Shown: one piece after another, positions 23,130-33,351 of the stretch
How positions within the stretch are numbered: position 1 is the stretch's first letter
Layout of the letters: every line of letters starts with the position of its first letter
NCBI GenBank assembly: GCA_949752735.1
Contig: OX457047.1
Coordinates: 15,983,922 to 16,047,921, forward strand
DNA length: 64,000 nt
Source of the DNA: Lumbricus terrestris
Taxonomy: Eukaryota > Annelida > Clitellata > Crassiclitellata > Lumbricidae
Reading direction: 5' to 3'
Made by a program: the position numbers and the translations under genes
Notes under the pieces: generated by a model
Seen by the model: only the letters and a program-made list of their open reading frames with translations
Told to the model about the DNA's origin: nothing
The model's database searches: none

Positions 23130-24259
23130 AATCATTGAGCCTCATTTTATAAGATTGTCAGAGTTTTGTTATTCTAAGAGGATAAAGTCAGATTATTTTT
23201 TTTATGTATTTAATATATTTTAAGTTATTGACTTTCGTAAAGTTTAAAGGTCCCTGCATTTGTTATTTTAATCTACTTAGAACTGTGTCATGCTGTTCAA
23301 TATTTACTGCTAAATTTTTGACACATTTTTGATAAGTGTATATTATGGGGGTGCATTGATTATAAGGGGACAACAATATTTGTCTTGTTTATATTTATAA
23401 TACAATGCGGAGTTCTTGCCAATTGCTGTCAGAAGTATTCTGATGCAATTTCACCTGTTATTTGGCGCACGGCCATTAGGTGCCCCAGTGACCCTGCTTG
23501 TCGAGCCAACAGTAATGTCAAGAAAAACAATCAATTGAGTTTTACAGTTGGAATTACATGAAAAGCAGGATACGGTACTGGTAAAGCACATATATTGTAT
23601 TGTATTCCATCACTATGTCCATTACAGCTATGAGCCTATGTTGCAACAGTGGTCAAGCGGTGGTCAGCTGTGTCACTGGTCAAGAGGGTACTTGAGCGGA
23701 CCATTACTCTGCCTCAGTTCATGTTCTGACCATTACACTCAGACACGCCGGCCGAAAAAATCGACTCTTTTGGGGCAAAAAATTTTTACGTCCTTTTTTC
23801 AGTAATCAAAATTTCTGAAGACTTTCAACCCCAAGCGGATCATGGTCTGAACCCCCGTGGCCCGCCATTATTTTTCTGCAATCCTCGTACTGAATGAACA
23901 AACAAATGACTGGTTGATCTAGTGAGCGAATAAACCAGCTTAGTCATTTTGATGGCAGTACAGTCGAATAATCTTTGAATAATGCGTACTCATAGTCCAC
24001 AAACTGAAATGTCCTAATGACTGGATAGGACGTAGGTGACTAGGTGCGTGCCTCCTTGACGAAAGGCATCTAACCTTAGTCTGGATATTCGCATGTATCC
24101 CTAGGCAATGCGTCATCGTTGTGCCCCGTCGAGTCTTGCAGATGCTTTGTTAGTTAGCATATATGATAATGCATGAATTTTCGTTCATCCAGTCGCTGCA
24201 TAGACCCCTTAAGTTATCAGGGCTAGCCTATAACTATTAAACTATGGGCGGCCATAGGC
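23130..24259 (+). other. 3' flank of the monoamine oxidase gene
   Basis: It should contain the 3' UTR. I see no canonical AATAAA within about 700 bp of the stop codon; variant signals are possible. No coding sequence was recognised before the LINE at 24260. Confidence 0.4.
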
Positions 24260-24620
24260 CTACTCTAAATTAATGATCCTAAAGTCTCAACGGGGTCTTG
24301 CCCCAAAATATCTGACTAATGCTTTACTTCGTCCTCACTCAGCTTCCTCCCATCGTCCACTTCGTTCATCCAACAGACTTGACCTATTAGTTCCTCGGTC
24401 TAGAACTGCTATGGCTCAGTCTCGATCTTTTGTCTCAATTGGTCCTTCTCTCTGGAATGCTCTTTCTCCTTCTGTTCGCTCTACACTTCTGTCTGCCAGT
24501 CTCTCCTCTGCTCTGTCTCTTCTCGAAACCTGCTTCTTCTCGCGGGGTCTTTCGCACTGGGAGCGCCTCTGAACGGTTCACCCTACTAGAGGCGCTTTAT
24601 AAATGTTTAAATACAATACA
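24260..24620 (+). mobile_element. CR1/L2-type LINE C-terminus with 3' tail
   Basis: The plus-strand frame reads SQRGLAPKYLTNALLRPHSA, then RSSNRLDLLVPRSRTAMAQS, then FVSIGPSLWNALSPSVRST, and ends at GLSHWERL. This is the LAPxYL...LLVxPR...GPxLWNxLP ending of CR1/L2-clade reverse transcriptases. The tail GGGAGCGCCTCTGAACGGTT, then AGAGGCGCTTTATAAATG, then (AATAC)n follows directly, so this copy shows coding end and 3' tail joined. Confidence 0.88.
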
Positions 24621-25165
24621 ATACTCTCTGGACTTGGAACTTGAGTGCATTCTCGCTTTACATTTTATTATTTAAAAACATGAACGAAGAGTCTGATGTA
24701 GATCAACCTTTTTGTTCTGTTTGACTCGTCAAGATCGAGATACATCTGAAGAAATATTGACAGTAGGGTTGCCAGGTCGTCTCGAAAAGTGCGAGGTGGG
24801 CTCCAAAAAGCGCTCGTGACTGAAAATTTCGTCCTCGCGACAAAGCGTTTCTGAAATCTGGCAATCCTAACACCAAATTCTCGGTGCTGCAACAGGCCGC
24901 TCTCTATTTGTTCCGGTGCAGGGTGGTGGTATTTCCAGTTTAACGTCACTGTGTGGTAACATTAGCGACGCCCTCCTCCTTTATCCAGGCCTGGGACTGG
25001 CACTGGCAGAGTGCAACCAGTGGCGGAGTTTCCGGTGCAGGGCCAAACTATGAGCAGGTCAAGCTGAGGAGACAGCGTGGTGCTTCGGTGGTAGTCGGTG
25101 ATGATGATGGTGTTCGTGAGTGGCGCAGTAGTGCAGTCAGGAAACATGTTAGGTTGAAGAGATCG

Positions 25166-25212
25166 GGACAGAGACAGACAGACAGACAGACAGATAGACA
25201 GACAGACAGATA
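25166..25212 (+). repeat. (GACA)n microsatellite
   Basis: This is a short tract of GACA units with one GATA interruption in sequence without recognised genes (24620-25675). Confidence 0.9.
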
Positions 25213-25675
25213 TCTAGTATATCAGATATCTCTCGTGTCCAATCGCGAGCATTCCATTCGTGGACAGAATCGGAAAAGCCTAAGCCCATACGAATACGAT
25301 GACTTCAGTATCACTCTTCATATGTTATAGGCCTATTAGACCTACCCAAAGCAAACATGTATAAGGCGCATCTATATTATTATAGTCTAGGCTCCTCTGT
25401 ATGTGCATGGACCGTTCCTGTGTTTGTCCGTGTACGTGTCTATGTGCTTCGGCAGATGACCACATGGTCCACATCTGACCCTAAAATCTGTTCTACATGG
25501 TTGGCAGCTTCATCATCATCAGTTGCCGTCTACGGAAGCCACAGGCGGACGATAATATACATACAGTTTAACGCATGCATGCGTGTATATAATTATATAG
25601 GCTATACGCGCATACATACGTAGGCTTAGGGCCGGGCCTTAGGCTACACATGTATGTATGTATTGTATGTGCAGT

Positions 25676-25875
25676 GTGCACTTGTTATAGCGCCCCCTTC
25701 AAGCTCTCTACTCAGAGGCGTTCTCGACTGCAGAGCGGACACTGCATCGGAGTTTGACGCCGAAGCGCTGAGCAATTGCGAGTGAAGGACTTGCCTAAGG
25801 TCCCTGCACGGCGACTTGAGGTGGATTCGAACCTGCAATCCTTCCGGCTCCAAGGCAACGACGCCACCACTACGG
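25676..25875 (-). mobile_element. tRNA-derived SINE with disrupted head
   Basis: It is a minus-strand copy running from the CACTTGTTATAGCGCCCCCT tail to CGACGCCACCACTAC. The expected GCGCCCCAC head end is absent at the junction. Instead GGGGCGCAGTGGTG follows in plus orientation, and CGCGCCCCACATG appears only at 26025-26038. The copy therefore seems split by about 150 bp of other sequence. Confidence 0.85.
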
Positions 25876-26030
25876 GGCGCAGTGGTGTCTCCGTTCTTGG
25901 AGGGCTAAAGCCTTCTTGGGGGTGGCTAAGCCCGGGAAAAGATATAATTTACACGGTAAAAAATGAAATTGGGTCTTCTTGGTGGGCTTAGCCCCCCCTA
26001 GCCCCTGATAAACTCCGCCCATGCCGCGCC
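25876..26030. mobile_element. Short GC-rich insertion with inverted repeats inside the SINE head
   Basis: The stretch has GGGGGTGGCTAAGCCC near its left side facing GGGCTTAGCCCCCC near its right side and separates two parts of a SINE head. No family was recognised. Confidence 0.4.
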
Positions 26031-26099
26031 CCACATGTAGGCCTATGTTTTTATGTATGCGACTGTGTATGTGTGTGTATATGTAGGCTAAGTGTGTAT

Positions 26100-26172
26100 G
26101 TAACTATATCAATCAATCAGAATTTATATAGCGCCCCTTTAAGGTACCTTCTCAGAGGCGCTCCCGTCCGAT
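26100..26172 (-). mobile_element. CR1/L2-type LINE 3' tail fragment with (ATCA)n end
   Basis: ATCAATCAATCAGAATTTAT, then ATAGCGCCCC, then TCAGAGGCGCTCCCG is the reverse of the shared LINE/SINE tail. The ATCA repeats mark the 3' end of the original insertion. Confidence 0.7.
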
Positions 26173-26393
26173 ATCGAGATCAAGCGAAAAACAGTCTTCA
26201 ACAGTTTGTGAAATTGAGAACAGTTTGTGAGGAGTCGCATAATCAAGGGGAGCCCATTTCAGGTTGTTGGACCAACCACAGAGAACGGACTCTGCATTGT
26301 TGCATAGCGAGTGAAAGAAGTCATATTGTCAACATGGACAGCAGAGCGCAGTGCACGGCGGCCTATATGTAAGTGGAAAGGGGTAGGCAAAGC

Positions 26394-26504
26394 TCACACA
26401 GGATAAGAGGGTGCCCAGCCTGATAAGCAGCGCCAAACCAAAGATGCAATCCTAAATGAGATGTGCTGCGAGAAAGGAAGCCAGTGCAAGACCTCGCGCA
26501 TACA

Positions 26505-26505
<1 letters not shown>
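26394..26505 (-). mobile_element. CR1/L2-type reverse-transcriptase fragment
   Basis: The minus strand reads [20 protein letters not shown], then [13 protein letters not shown]. This is the LHWLPV...RI.FK...LxGxAPxYL segment of CR1/L2 polymerases. It is about 35 codons long and bounded by the tetranucleotide tract. Confidence 0.7.
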
Positions 26506-26958
<453 letters not shown>

Positions 26959-27149
26959 ATAGATATGTGTATAAGTCTGCTATATGTGCGTGCGTGCGTT
27001 TGTATGTCCACTGCGTCGTTATAGATTCCAAGGCCACAGAAACGTTGATGATGCATATTATAAATGCGCTTGTTCTTGAAGTTGTCGGCACTCAGCAGAA
27101 GACCGCATTCATCCAATCACACGAAGCCACAGCAACTGTTATAATAATA

Positions 27150-28015
27150 ATTCATTAGGCCTATGTCCCACGCTGGCTTCCGTTTGAAACAGATTCAATT
27201 GAATCTATTAGCCGCCAAGTCTCCTAATGATACGCATACTGCATAATTCGATCTCTTTAGTATATAATTACATGTGCTCTACCAACAAAATACGCACGCT
27301 ATAATCTTCTACCCGCCACATGTGGCTATATGGCATAAGTATTGAGGCAGTTTAGACCTGTAATTAATCATGCAAACCTTGGCCTCTATAAATTTACACA
27401 GCTAGACCTATATGCGTAAGTCTACACTGCAGCCTGGGTTCAATGTAAGGTAGCGCCTTATTATGTATGCGGCTGCCAAGTGGTTGGGTGTGGAATGTGG
27501 ATCACAGTGGATGACCCTCAAGCCTATAGCCTAGATCAATGAGCCTGACGATTGCTGATACTTATACATCCAGCCTCTGAGATAGCTCAATTTAAAGGTC
27601 GGTTGCATCATGCATGCAGTCTACTATTCATGAATATGCAAGAATTGTTTCCGCTGCACGTCTAAACGACACAGGACTGACCGGACACATTCTGTAGTCA
27701 GGACCGACTGATTGTGGATGCAGTTGAGAAAGTACATTATTCAGAATACGACAAGGTAATTCAACATGCATTGCTAACAGCCAGAGGTGCCACATTATGT
27801 CTGTTGGTGATCATCGATCGTCTATCGCATCTTTTCTTTCAGGTGAATCGATGATTTAACGCTTCAATCATCCACAAAACATTTCTTTTGTAATTAGCTG
27901 TAAGTAAAGATAGGCCTTTAGCCTATCAGCCGGTTGCCATGGCAGCCTGATTTGTCAGTCTTCCTCAATTTGCGCCTTTGGTCGATTTTTAATATCTAGA
28001 TCTCGTCTAGGCCTA
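27150..28015. other. No recognised feature
   Basis: This is AT-rich sequence with frequent TAGGCCTA-like words. No exon, RNA gene or repeat family was recognised on either strand. Confidence 0.4.
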
Positions 28016-28383
28016 TATATTATCAGAGGTTCTCAACCGGTGTGTCAAAGTGGTATTAGTGTGTCGCGAATAGAACGACGGTGTGTCGCGTAAAATGATG
28101 TGTCGATCGCTGGTGTGTCGCGAAGAATTGGTGTGTCGCGAATTCTCTCAGCATTGCATTTCACTGACTTGCTTACTTTAGCAGTTTAGCTGGCGTAGGC
28201 TTTGAAAATTCGTACAACTCTACATGTACGTATTATATCTATTCCATTTCATCGTAGTTTCGGAAGTGGTTATCTGTCTTTATCCCATGGTTTCGTACAT
28301 TGCCTTGCACTATTATAGGCCTACTATAGGTGGCTTGGACTATGTGAATAATTGATGATTTCATGCTTTTTTAAACCTAAAAC

Positions 28384-28566
28384 CATGCAGTGCCAAAAGT
28401 GTGGGAAAAGAAGTGCCTGGACGCCCCTATACCTCTCCAGAAGAAGTGCCTGGACGCCCCTTACCTTTCTAGTCTGTGCTCGCCAATAAGTGGCTAGACG
28501 GCATTCAGATTTTTTAAAAAGTGCATGGACGCCGTTCATGACCGTCCAAGCACCCTTTAAGCCCTG
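28384..28566 (-). mobile_element. MITE family 1 (GCTTAAAGTGT ends), copy A
   Basis: It is flanked by an exact 8 bp duplication CCTAAAAC at 28376-28383 and 28567-28574. The right end is CACCCTTTAAGCCCTG; the left end is degraded (CAGTGCCAAAAGTGTG). An internal stretch with AGAAGTGCCTGGACGCCCC is duplicated once. The core GGACGCCGTTCATGACCGTC matches the other two copies. No coding capacity. Confidence 0.8.
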
Positions 28567-28910
28567 CCTAAAACTAGTTTTATATAAGCTTAGATATCTT
28601 AGCCTATCATGTTTATTCGTTAGTCTCATTAATGGGTAAGGCACTAAAGCCCCAAGCTTAAAGTGTCCAGGATATCTGGCTAATAGACTAAGTTGCTATG
28701 GAACTGTATGCACCGGTATTGCACTCATAAAACCTGTCGCACCTTGGGCGTCTTAATTACTATCCAAAGAAAATCCAGGAGCAAAAATCCCGTTAACTGT
28801 TAGGCCAAATAAATATCGTATACATATAGAGTCATAAAACTACATAAAATTGTAGATTTATATTGATGGAACTTTAGAATAACTATAGAAACTAAAAAGC
28901 ATTTAGTTAA

Positions 28911-30209
28911 CCCTTATAGGGTCACGATTTTTCTCAAACGATTTTGGTCACCGGGGGGGGGGGGGGGGTAAAAAATACCCCCACTGTGATTCGCATGATC
29001 CATATGATAAACTCCGATTTTCAAGTATAAAACTAAAAGAAGTTATTTATAGAAGGTTCGCAGAATGCACTGGAACCAAAGTGGCATATGCAGCACTGCA
29101 GGAAAATCAAAATGGCTGACAAAATGGCGGCCATAATCTTAAATGGCTATAAGTGAAGTTATGTATGCAATGGAAACATGATTTCAGAGTCTAAATCAAC
29201 ATTTTCGAGGTCAAGGAATGCAATGGAACCAATGTCACATATGGGGCACTGAACGAAGGACAAAATGGCGGCCAGAATATTAAAATGGCTATTAGTGAAG
29301 TCATAGGCTATGCGCAATGGAAACATGATCTCAGGGTCTAAATCAGCATTTTCGAGGTCAAGGAATGCGATGGAACAAATTTCACTTATATGGCACTGCA
29401 AGGAAACCACAATTGGGATAAAATGGCAGCCAGATTCTTGAATTAGCTATCAGTAAAGTTCTGTATCTAATGAAAATATGATTTAATAATTTCTTGGTCA
29501 AATAATTTCATAAAAGCCACATTCTATATGTAGCATTGAGCTTATTATGCAATGAAATAATAATAATTATCTAGTCGAAATTTTTAGTAGCCTATGATTA
29601 CACTGCAGTTTAACTATTGCTGGCATTACATATCTATACGCTATATGTGCCATATTCATACTTCAATGTTTCATAACTTGATCTATCAATAGTTTCAATG
29701 TTTCATGACTTGAAAGATAAAGGGTAGGCCTATACAGTCTATTCAGGCCTTGTTGCTGTCAATGCAATTGCGTTCAAGTGCACATGGCAAGATCGCACTT
29801 CGACAGCAGTAGGGCTTAATTGATGCTACACTTGTTAACTTCGCGTGATTTGCTGTAGACAATTTCATTTGTTCATCCTAATTTTATGAAACCAAAACGA
29901 TTTCTATTATAATGTCCAGAACTCCAGATACTGATAAGGACACATTTTAACAGCAAGACACTCATGTGTAAAGCATGCATAGTGCTATGTTTAAAAATTC
30001 CTGAGTAAAATAGCTAGGACGTTGTACATTTTCGTACTTTATAGCTGATTTGAGTGCATGAATAACTAATGAAACTGGATGCATTCTGTGCATAAAACAT
30101 ATTTAGGAAAAGTCATAGAAGCGATTTCTTGAACTATTTTCCTGGAATAAAATTTCCGTGAAAAACCGAGATGGGGGTATTTTTTTACCCCCCGGTGACC
30201 CTATAAGGG
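28911..30209. mobile_element. piggyBac-like non-autonomous element, 1.3 kb, TTAA target site
   Basis: TTAA stands at 28907-28910 and 30210-30213. The ends are CCCTTATAGGGTCAC and GTGACCCTATAAGGG, a 15 bp perfect inverted repeat starting with CCC as in piggyBac elements. A second, subterminal inverted block has a G run with TAAAAAATACCCCC on the left and GGGGGTATTTTTTTACCCCC on the right. The interior has degenerate tandem repeats and no transposase. Confidence 0.85.
29040..29490. repeat. Degenerate tandem repeat inside the piggyBac-like element
   Basis: About three to four diverged units of roughly 125 bp share GGTCAAGGAATGCRATGGAA, GACAAAATGGCGGCC and GGAAACATGATYTCAG. Open frames across it are by-products of the repeat. 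Confidence 0.8.
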
Positions 30210-30383
30210 TTAATGAATAAACATTCATTAAACATTTTTGAAATTAAAAATTGATAGACTATTTTAACTTTGACATAGGCCTATTTTAATTTAAAGATAT
30301 TGAGATAATGACGATTGCATGGTGTGTCGTCAAATTTGTTTGAGCGTTTAGGTGTGTCGCGCCAGAAAAAGGTTGAGAACCTC

Positions 30384-31200
30384 GAGCCGTCGAGCGGGTC
30401 TATATTATTAGGCCTACCGTCTATATTAGGCTATTTTATACCGTATATATTATTGTATACCGTTTATATTATTAGGCCTATTGGCCACTAAACAACCTAG
30501 CATCATCGTGAAAATTAAAAATTTTGGCCATAGCAAACTTAATTAGGTGATGTAATAATAGCAGCCTATTTATTTATTATTTATTACATAAATTTATTAC
30601 GCGCGCAAGGTCACACCAAGGTGTGAATCTGAGGCGCGGAAAGCCTAACCTGTTTGAAGAATAACGAGGTGTCGTCACAATGAAAAGTCCTCTACTAGTC
30701 CACAGCTAAAGGCTAATAGGCCTATGCCAATGGAAAAATGATCATATATAGGCTATATAATATTCATAATTGTATGACCCCTCTGCTTTTTAGGACCCTA
30801 TAATGTAGAACAGGAAGCAAGGCAGAGGCCTACCAATGTCAATACAATAGGTCTACTACCTCTACGCACGTAACGATTTCAAAAGTAACCTATAATCATT
30901 ATATTTTTCAGATTCAACAAAACAGGAGTCACCGTAATTTTTCGCTATCTTCCGGTTGAATCGACCCATCGCACCTTAAAAAAAGAGCCCGGAATAAATT
31001 CATCGACTGAATTCCCGCGGATTTACAAAACCGGCGCCAAATCAAGCAGACGATCCTTGCTATAACTAATTACTCACCAGACAACCAAATTCGGCCGATT
31101 CTTTTCTTTTTGCTTGAGGACGTAAGGATACGTATCTGAGCTGATACATAGGACTACAAATAGGCCTAACAGGGCTAGAACTAACGAAAAGCGGTTTGCA
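30384..31200. other. No recognised gene; upstream region of the 31210 reading frame
   Basis: AT-rich sequence with many TAGGCCTA-like words gives way near 30950 to a more GC-balanced stretch with AAACCGGCGCCAAATC (an E2F-like word) at about 31030. No TATA box was seen. It could hold the promoter of the following reading frame. Confidence 0.35.
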
Positions 31201-31209
31201 TCTGTGGGG

Positions 31210-31809
31210 ATGTCACTTCGAAGTCGATTGGGCGGAAAGTCCTGGACTGGACTGCGTCAGTTGGACGACGGTTTACTCCTCGTCCGATCCGAATACAGCG
31301 ATGAAATCCTTCACCGGAACCAGCGAGAAGACCGGAAGCTCGAGTGCGCATGTCGCTACCTGGACCGAGCCAGTCGAGTGGTCAGCAATGAACTAGCGCA
31401 GCAGAAAGCGGCCATTGTCCGATCACTGGCACGAACCAGACGCGTTGCGGAGACGAGCCCCGGGGAACCAGCGGGGACGATGGGGCGTCGGGGAACCAGC
31501 GCCGAAGCAACTACTGACTCTACCAAACCAAACAGGCGCTACGTAAATGGATATTCCACTCGCGTGGAGGAGGATGTGGTAAACAGCGGAGGCAGCGGTG
31601 CAGTGGTTAGAGCGAATGTGAGGACTTCTGTTCCCAGTTTACATCAGACGAAGGTCTCTGGAAAAATGCCTCCTGGAAGAACACCCTTTGCCGCGGCGTC
31701 AGAAAAGTCAAGACCCGAAGGACTGGACACTAGGCCTAGAAAAGGATCATATGCATACAATCCATCTCTATCCAATGTACGACGACGTGTGCGCCACAAC
31801 ACGGAATAA
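31210..31809 (+). CDS. Unrecognised basic protein, 199 residues, single exon candidate
   Basis: I do not recognise this protein. The frame starts at ATG 31210 (MSLRSRLGGKSW), has an in-frame GTG six bases earlier, and ends at TAA 31809. Residues 27-76 are charged and look helical (DEILHRNQREDRKLECACRY onward, ending ARTRR), possibly a coiled coil. Residues 80-199 are low in hydrophobics, rich in Ser, Thr, Arg and Gly, and look disordered, ending RRRVRHN. GC content is clearly above the flanks, which supports coding. There is no signal peptide or membrane segment. It could be a single-exon gene or the first exon of a longer one; a chance frame is the alternative. Confidence 0.45.
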   Translation: MSLRSRLGGKSWTGLRQLDDGLLLVRSEYSDEILHRNQREDRKLECACRYLDRASRVVSNELAQQKAAIVRSLARTRRVAETSPGEPAGTMGRRGTSAEATTDSTKPNRRYVNGYSTRVEEDVVNSGGSGAVVRANVRTSVPSLHQTKVSGKMPPGRTPFAAASEKSRPEGLDTRPRKGSYAYNPSLSNVRRRVRHNTE

Positions 31810-32081
31810 TTTAATTAGGCTATGTGATGCAAATAATTTAGATGACCCGTGTCTCTATCCTTTTTTTTAAAAATGAGTTTTGTTTGTCTCTATCCTTTTT
31901 AAGAAATGAGTTTTGTTTGTGGTTTTATTCGACATAGCCTACTGTGCAGTAGGACATATTGTTACCAGTTATAAAGCGTTTCTTATGACAAGGAGCCTTT
32001 TAGGGGCGATCCCAGTGCGAGAGGCCACAAAACAAAAGGTAGGAGCCTAGGAGGTGAGAGAAGGACAAAAGGTAGGAGGTG

Positions 32082-32220
32082 AGAGAAAGATGATGACATC
32101 ATGATATATGGATTAGGCTATTGCTTTTAAAATACTTAGCCTACTCTTCCAGCCAGAGTAGGCTAAGTATTTCAAAAGCAATAGCCTAATCCGCCTATCA
32201 TGATATCATCGTCTTTCTCT
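32082..32220. repeat. Long hairpin: inverted repeat with about 65 bp arms and a 9-base loop
   Basis: The left arm (32082-32146) and right arm (32156-32220) are near-complementary with only a few mismatches; for example GATTAGGCTATTGCTTTT faces AAAAGCAATAGCCTAATC. The loop is TTCCAGCCA. The loop-side sequence CTACTCTTCCAGCCA recurs just after the right arm. Confidence 0.93.
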
Positions 32221-32737
32221 ACTCTTCCAGCCAATGCCATTTGCATAGGTCTGTTTAGTTTTCACAGACGGCACGAGAACTGCCAATAATAATTATAATT
32301 AATAATTATAATAGGTTAACGTGGACGTCATAATTAGAAAAACATATTTTGTGTAGGTAGGCAACTGTTGTCAAGACCCTTCTTCCACCGTTCGCAACCG
32401 TAGGCCTACGCAAATCGCCTAAACCCAGTGACCCCTCCCTGCTAGGTAATAAAATGGACATCCCTATTATAAGGCTAGTGCAGGGCTGCAGGCCCGGGTG
32501 CAGAGATTACCCTCCAATGCTCCCTCTCTAACAACCGACCGGTCCAACACTGGCACATTTATAACTGCGATACCTTAAAGCTGAGAGCAGGCACCTTAAA
32601 TCGGGCCTGGATGCTGGGTTACTATAGCAACAACGTCCACCTGAGATAAAAAATTCTTTTAAATGTTTCATTGGCTACAAATTTAATCAAAATGTTTTTG
32701 TAACTTCAGGATCATGTGGAGGATAGATACCAACCGG

Positions 32738-33351
32738 TAAGAGGACAATTACGCCCCCCACCGGACAATTACCCCTACGACAATTAACCCCTAGGACAAT
32801 TACCCCAGACAATTACCGCCATGTTGAATGTATGTATGAATACAGTATACAGAAATATATATGTATCTATGTATACGTTCATGCATGTATATATGTATGT
32901 GTGTTTGTATGCATGTATGTATGTAAATTATATGTCTGAGTCTAGACTCAATGCCGCATGCTGCATAGATGTGTGCATGTATGTATGTATCTATGCACGT
33001 ATGTATGTAAATATGCATGCAATAATATGCCATGTATGTATGCATGTATGTCTGTACGGACGTTCGAACATATATACATGCATAAATACACACAAATACA
33101 TACATATGTATACATACATATAACACATGTATGCATACATACAGCCACACATATTTATATATACACATGCACACATACATATGGGCCTATGCAAAGCATG
33201 CATGCATACAGTTGATGAACAAACAATTGTCTAACATGTGTGTATTCGTGCAGGTATGTATGTATGTGTAATTGTGTATATATGTACGGTATGTGTTATG
33301 TGTGTATGTATGCATACATGGGGGTAATTGTCCGGGGGGTAATTGTCTTAG
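32738..33351. mobile_element. Element with doubled GACAATTACCCC inverted ends and a TGTA-rich core
   Basis: The left end has GGACAATTACGCCCCCCACC, then GGACAATTACCCC and further degenerate copies (32741-32820). The right end is GGGGGTAATTGTCCGGGGGG followed by TAATTGTCTTA (33320-33350), the same motif twice in inverse. The core is (TGTA)n-derived, and frames in it are artefacts. No target duplication was identified. Confidence 0.6.

Larger units (their letters stand above)
28024..30383. mobile_element. hAT-like non-autonomous element with nested insertions
   Basis: The left end is CAGAGGTTCTCAACCGGTGT and the right end is AAAAAGGTTGAGAACCTC, giving a 13 bp inverted repeat (GAGGTTCTCAACC) of the CAGnGGTTCTCAA type common in hAT elements. 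Subterminal GGTGTGTCGCG words occur about four times at the left (28040-28145) and twice at the right (30317-30365), as expected of transposase-binding repeats. No transposase frame is present. An 8 bp target duplication is not clear; TATATTAT stands left of 28024 and near 30400 but is common locally. It contains the elements at 28384-28566 and 28911-30209. Confidence 0.7.
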
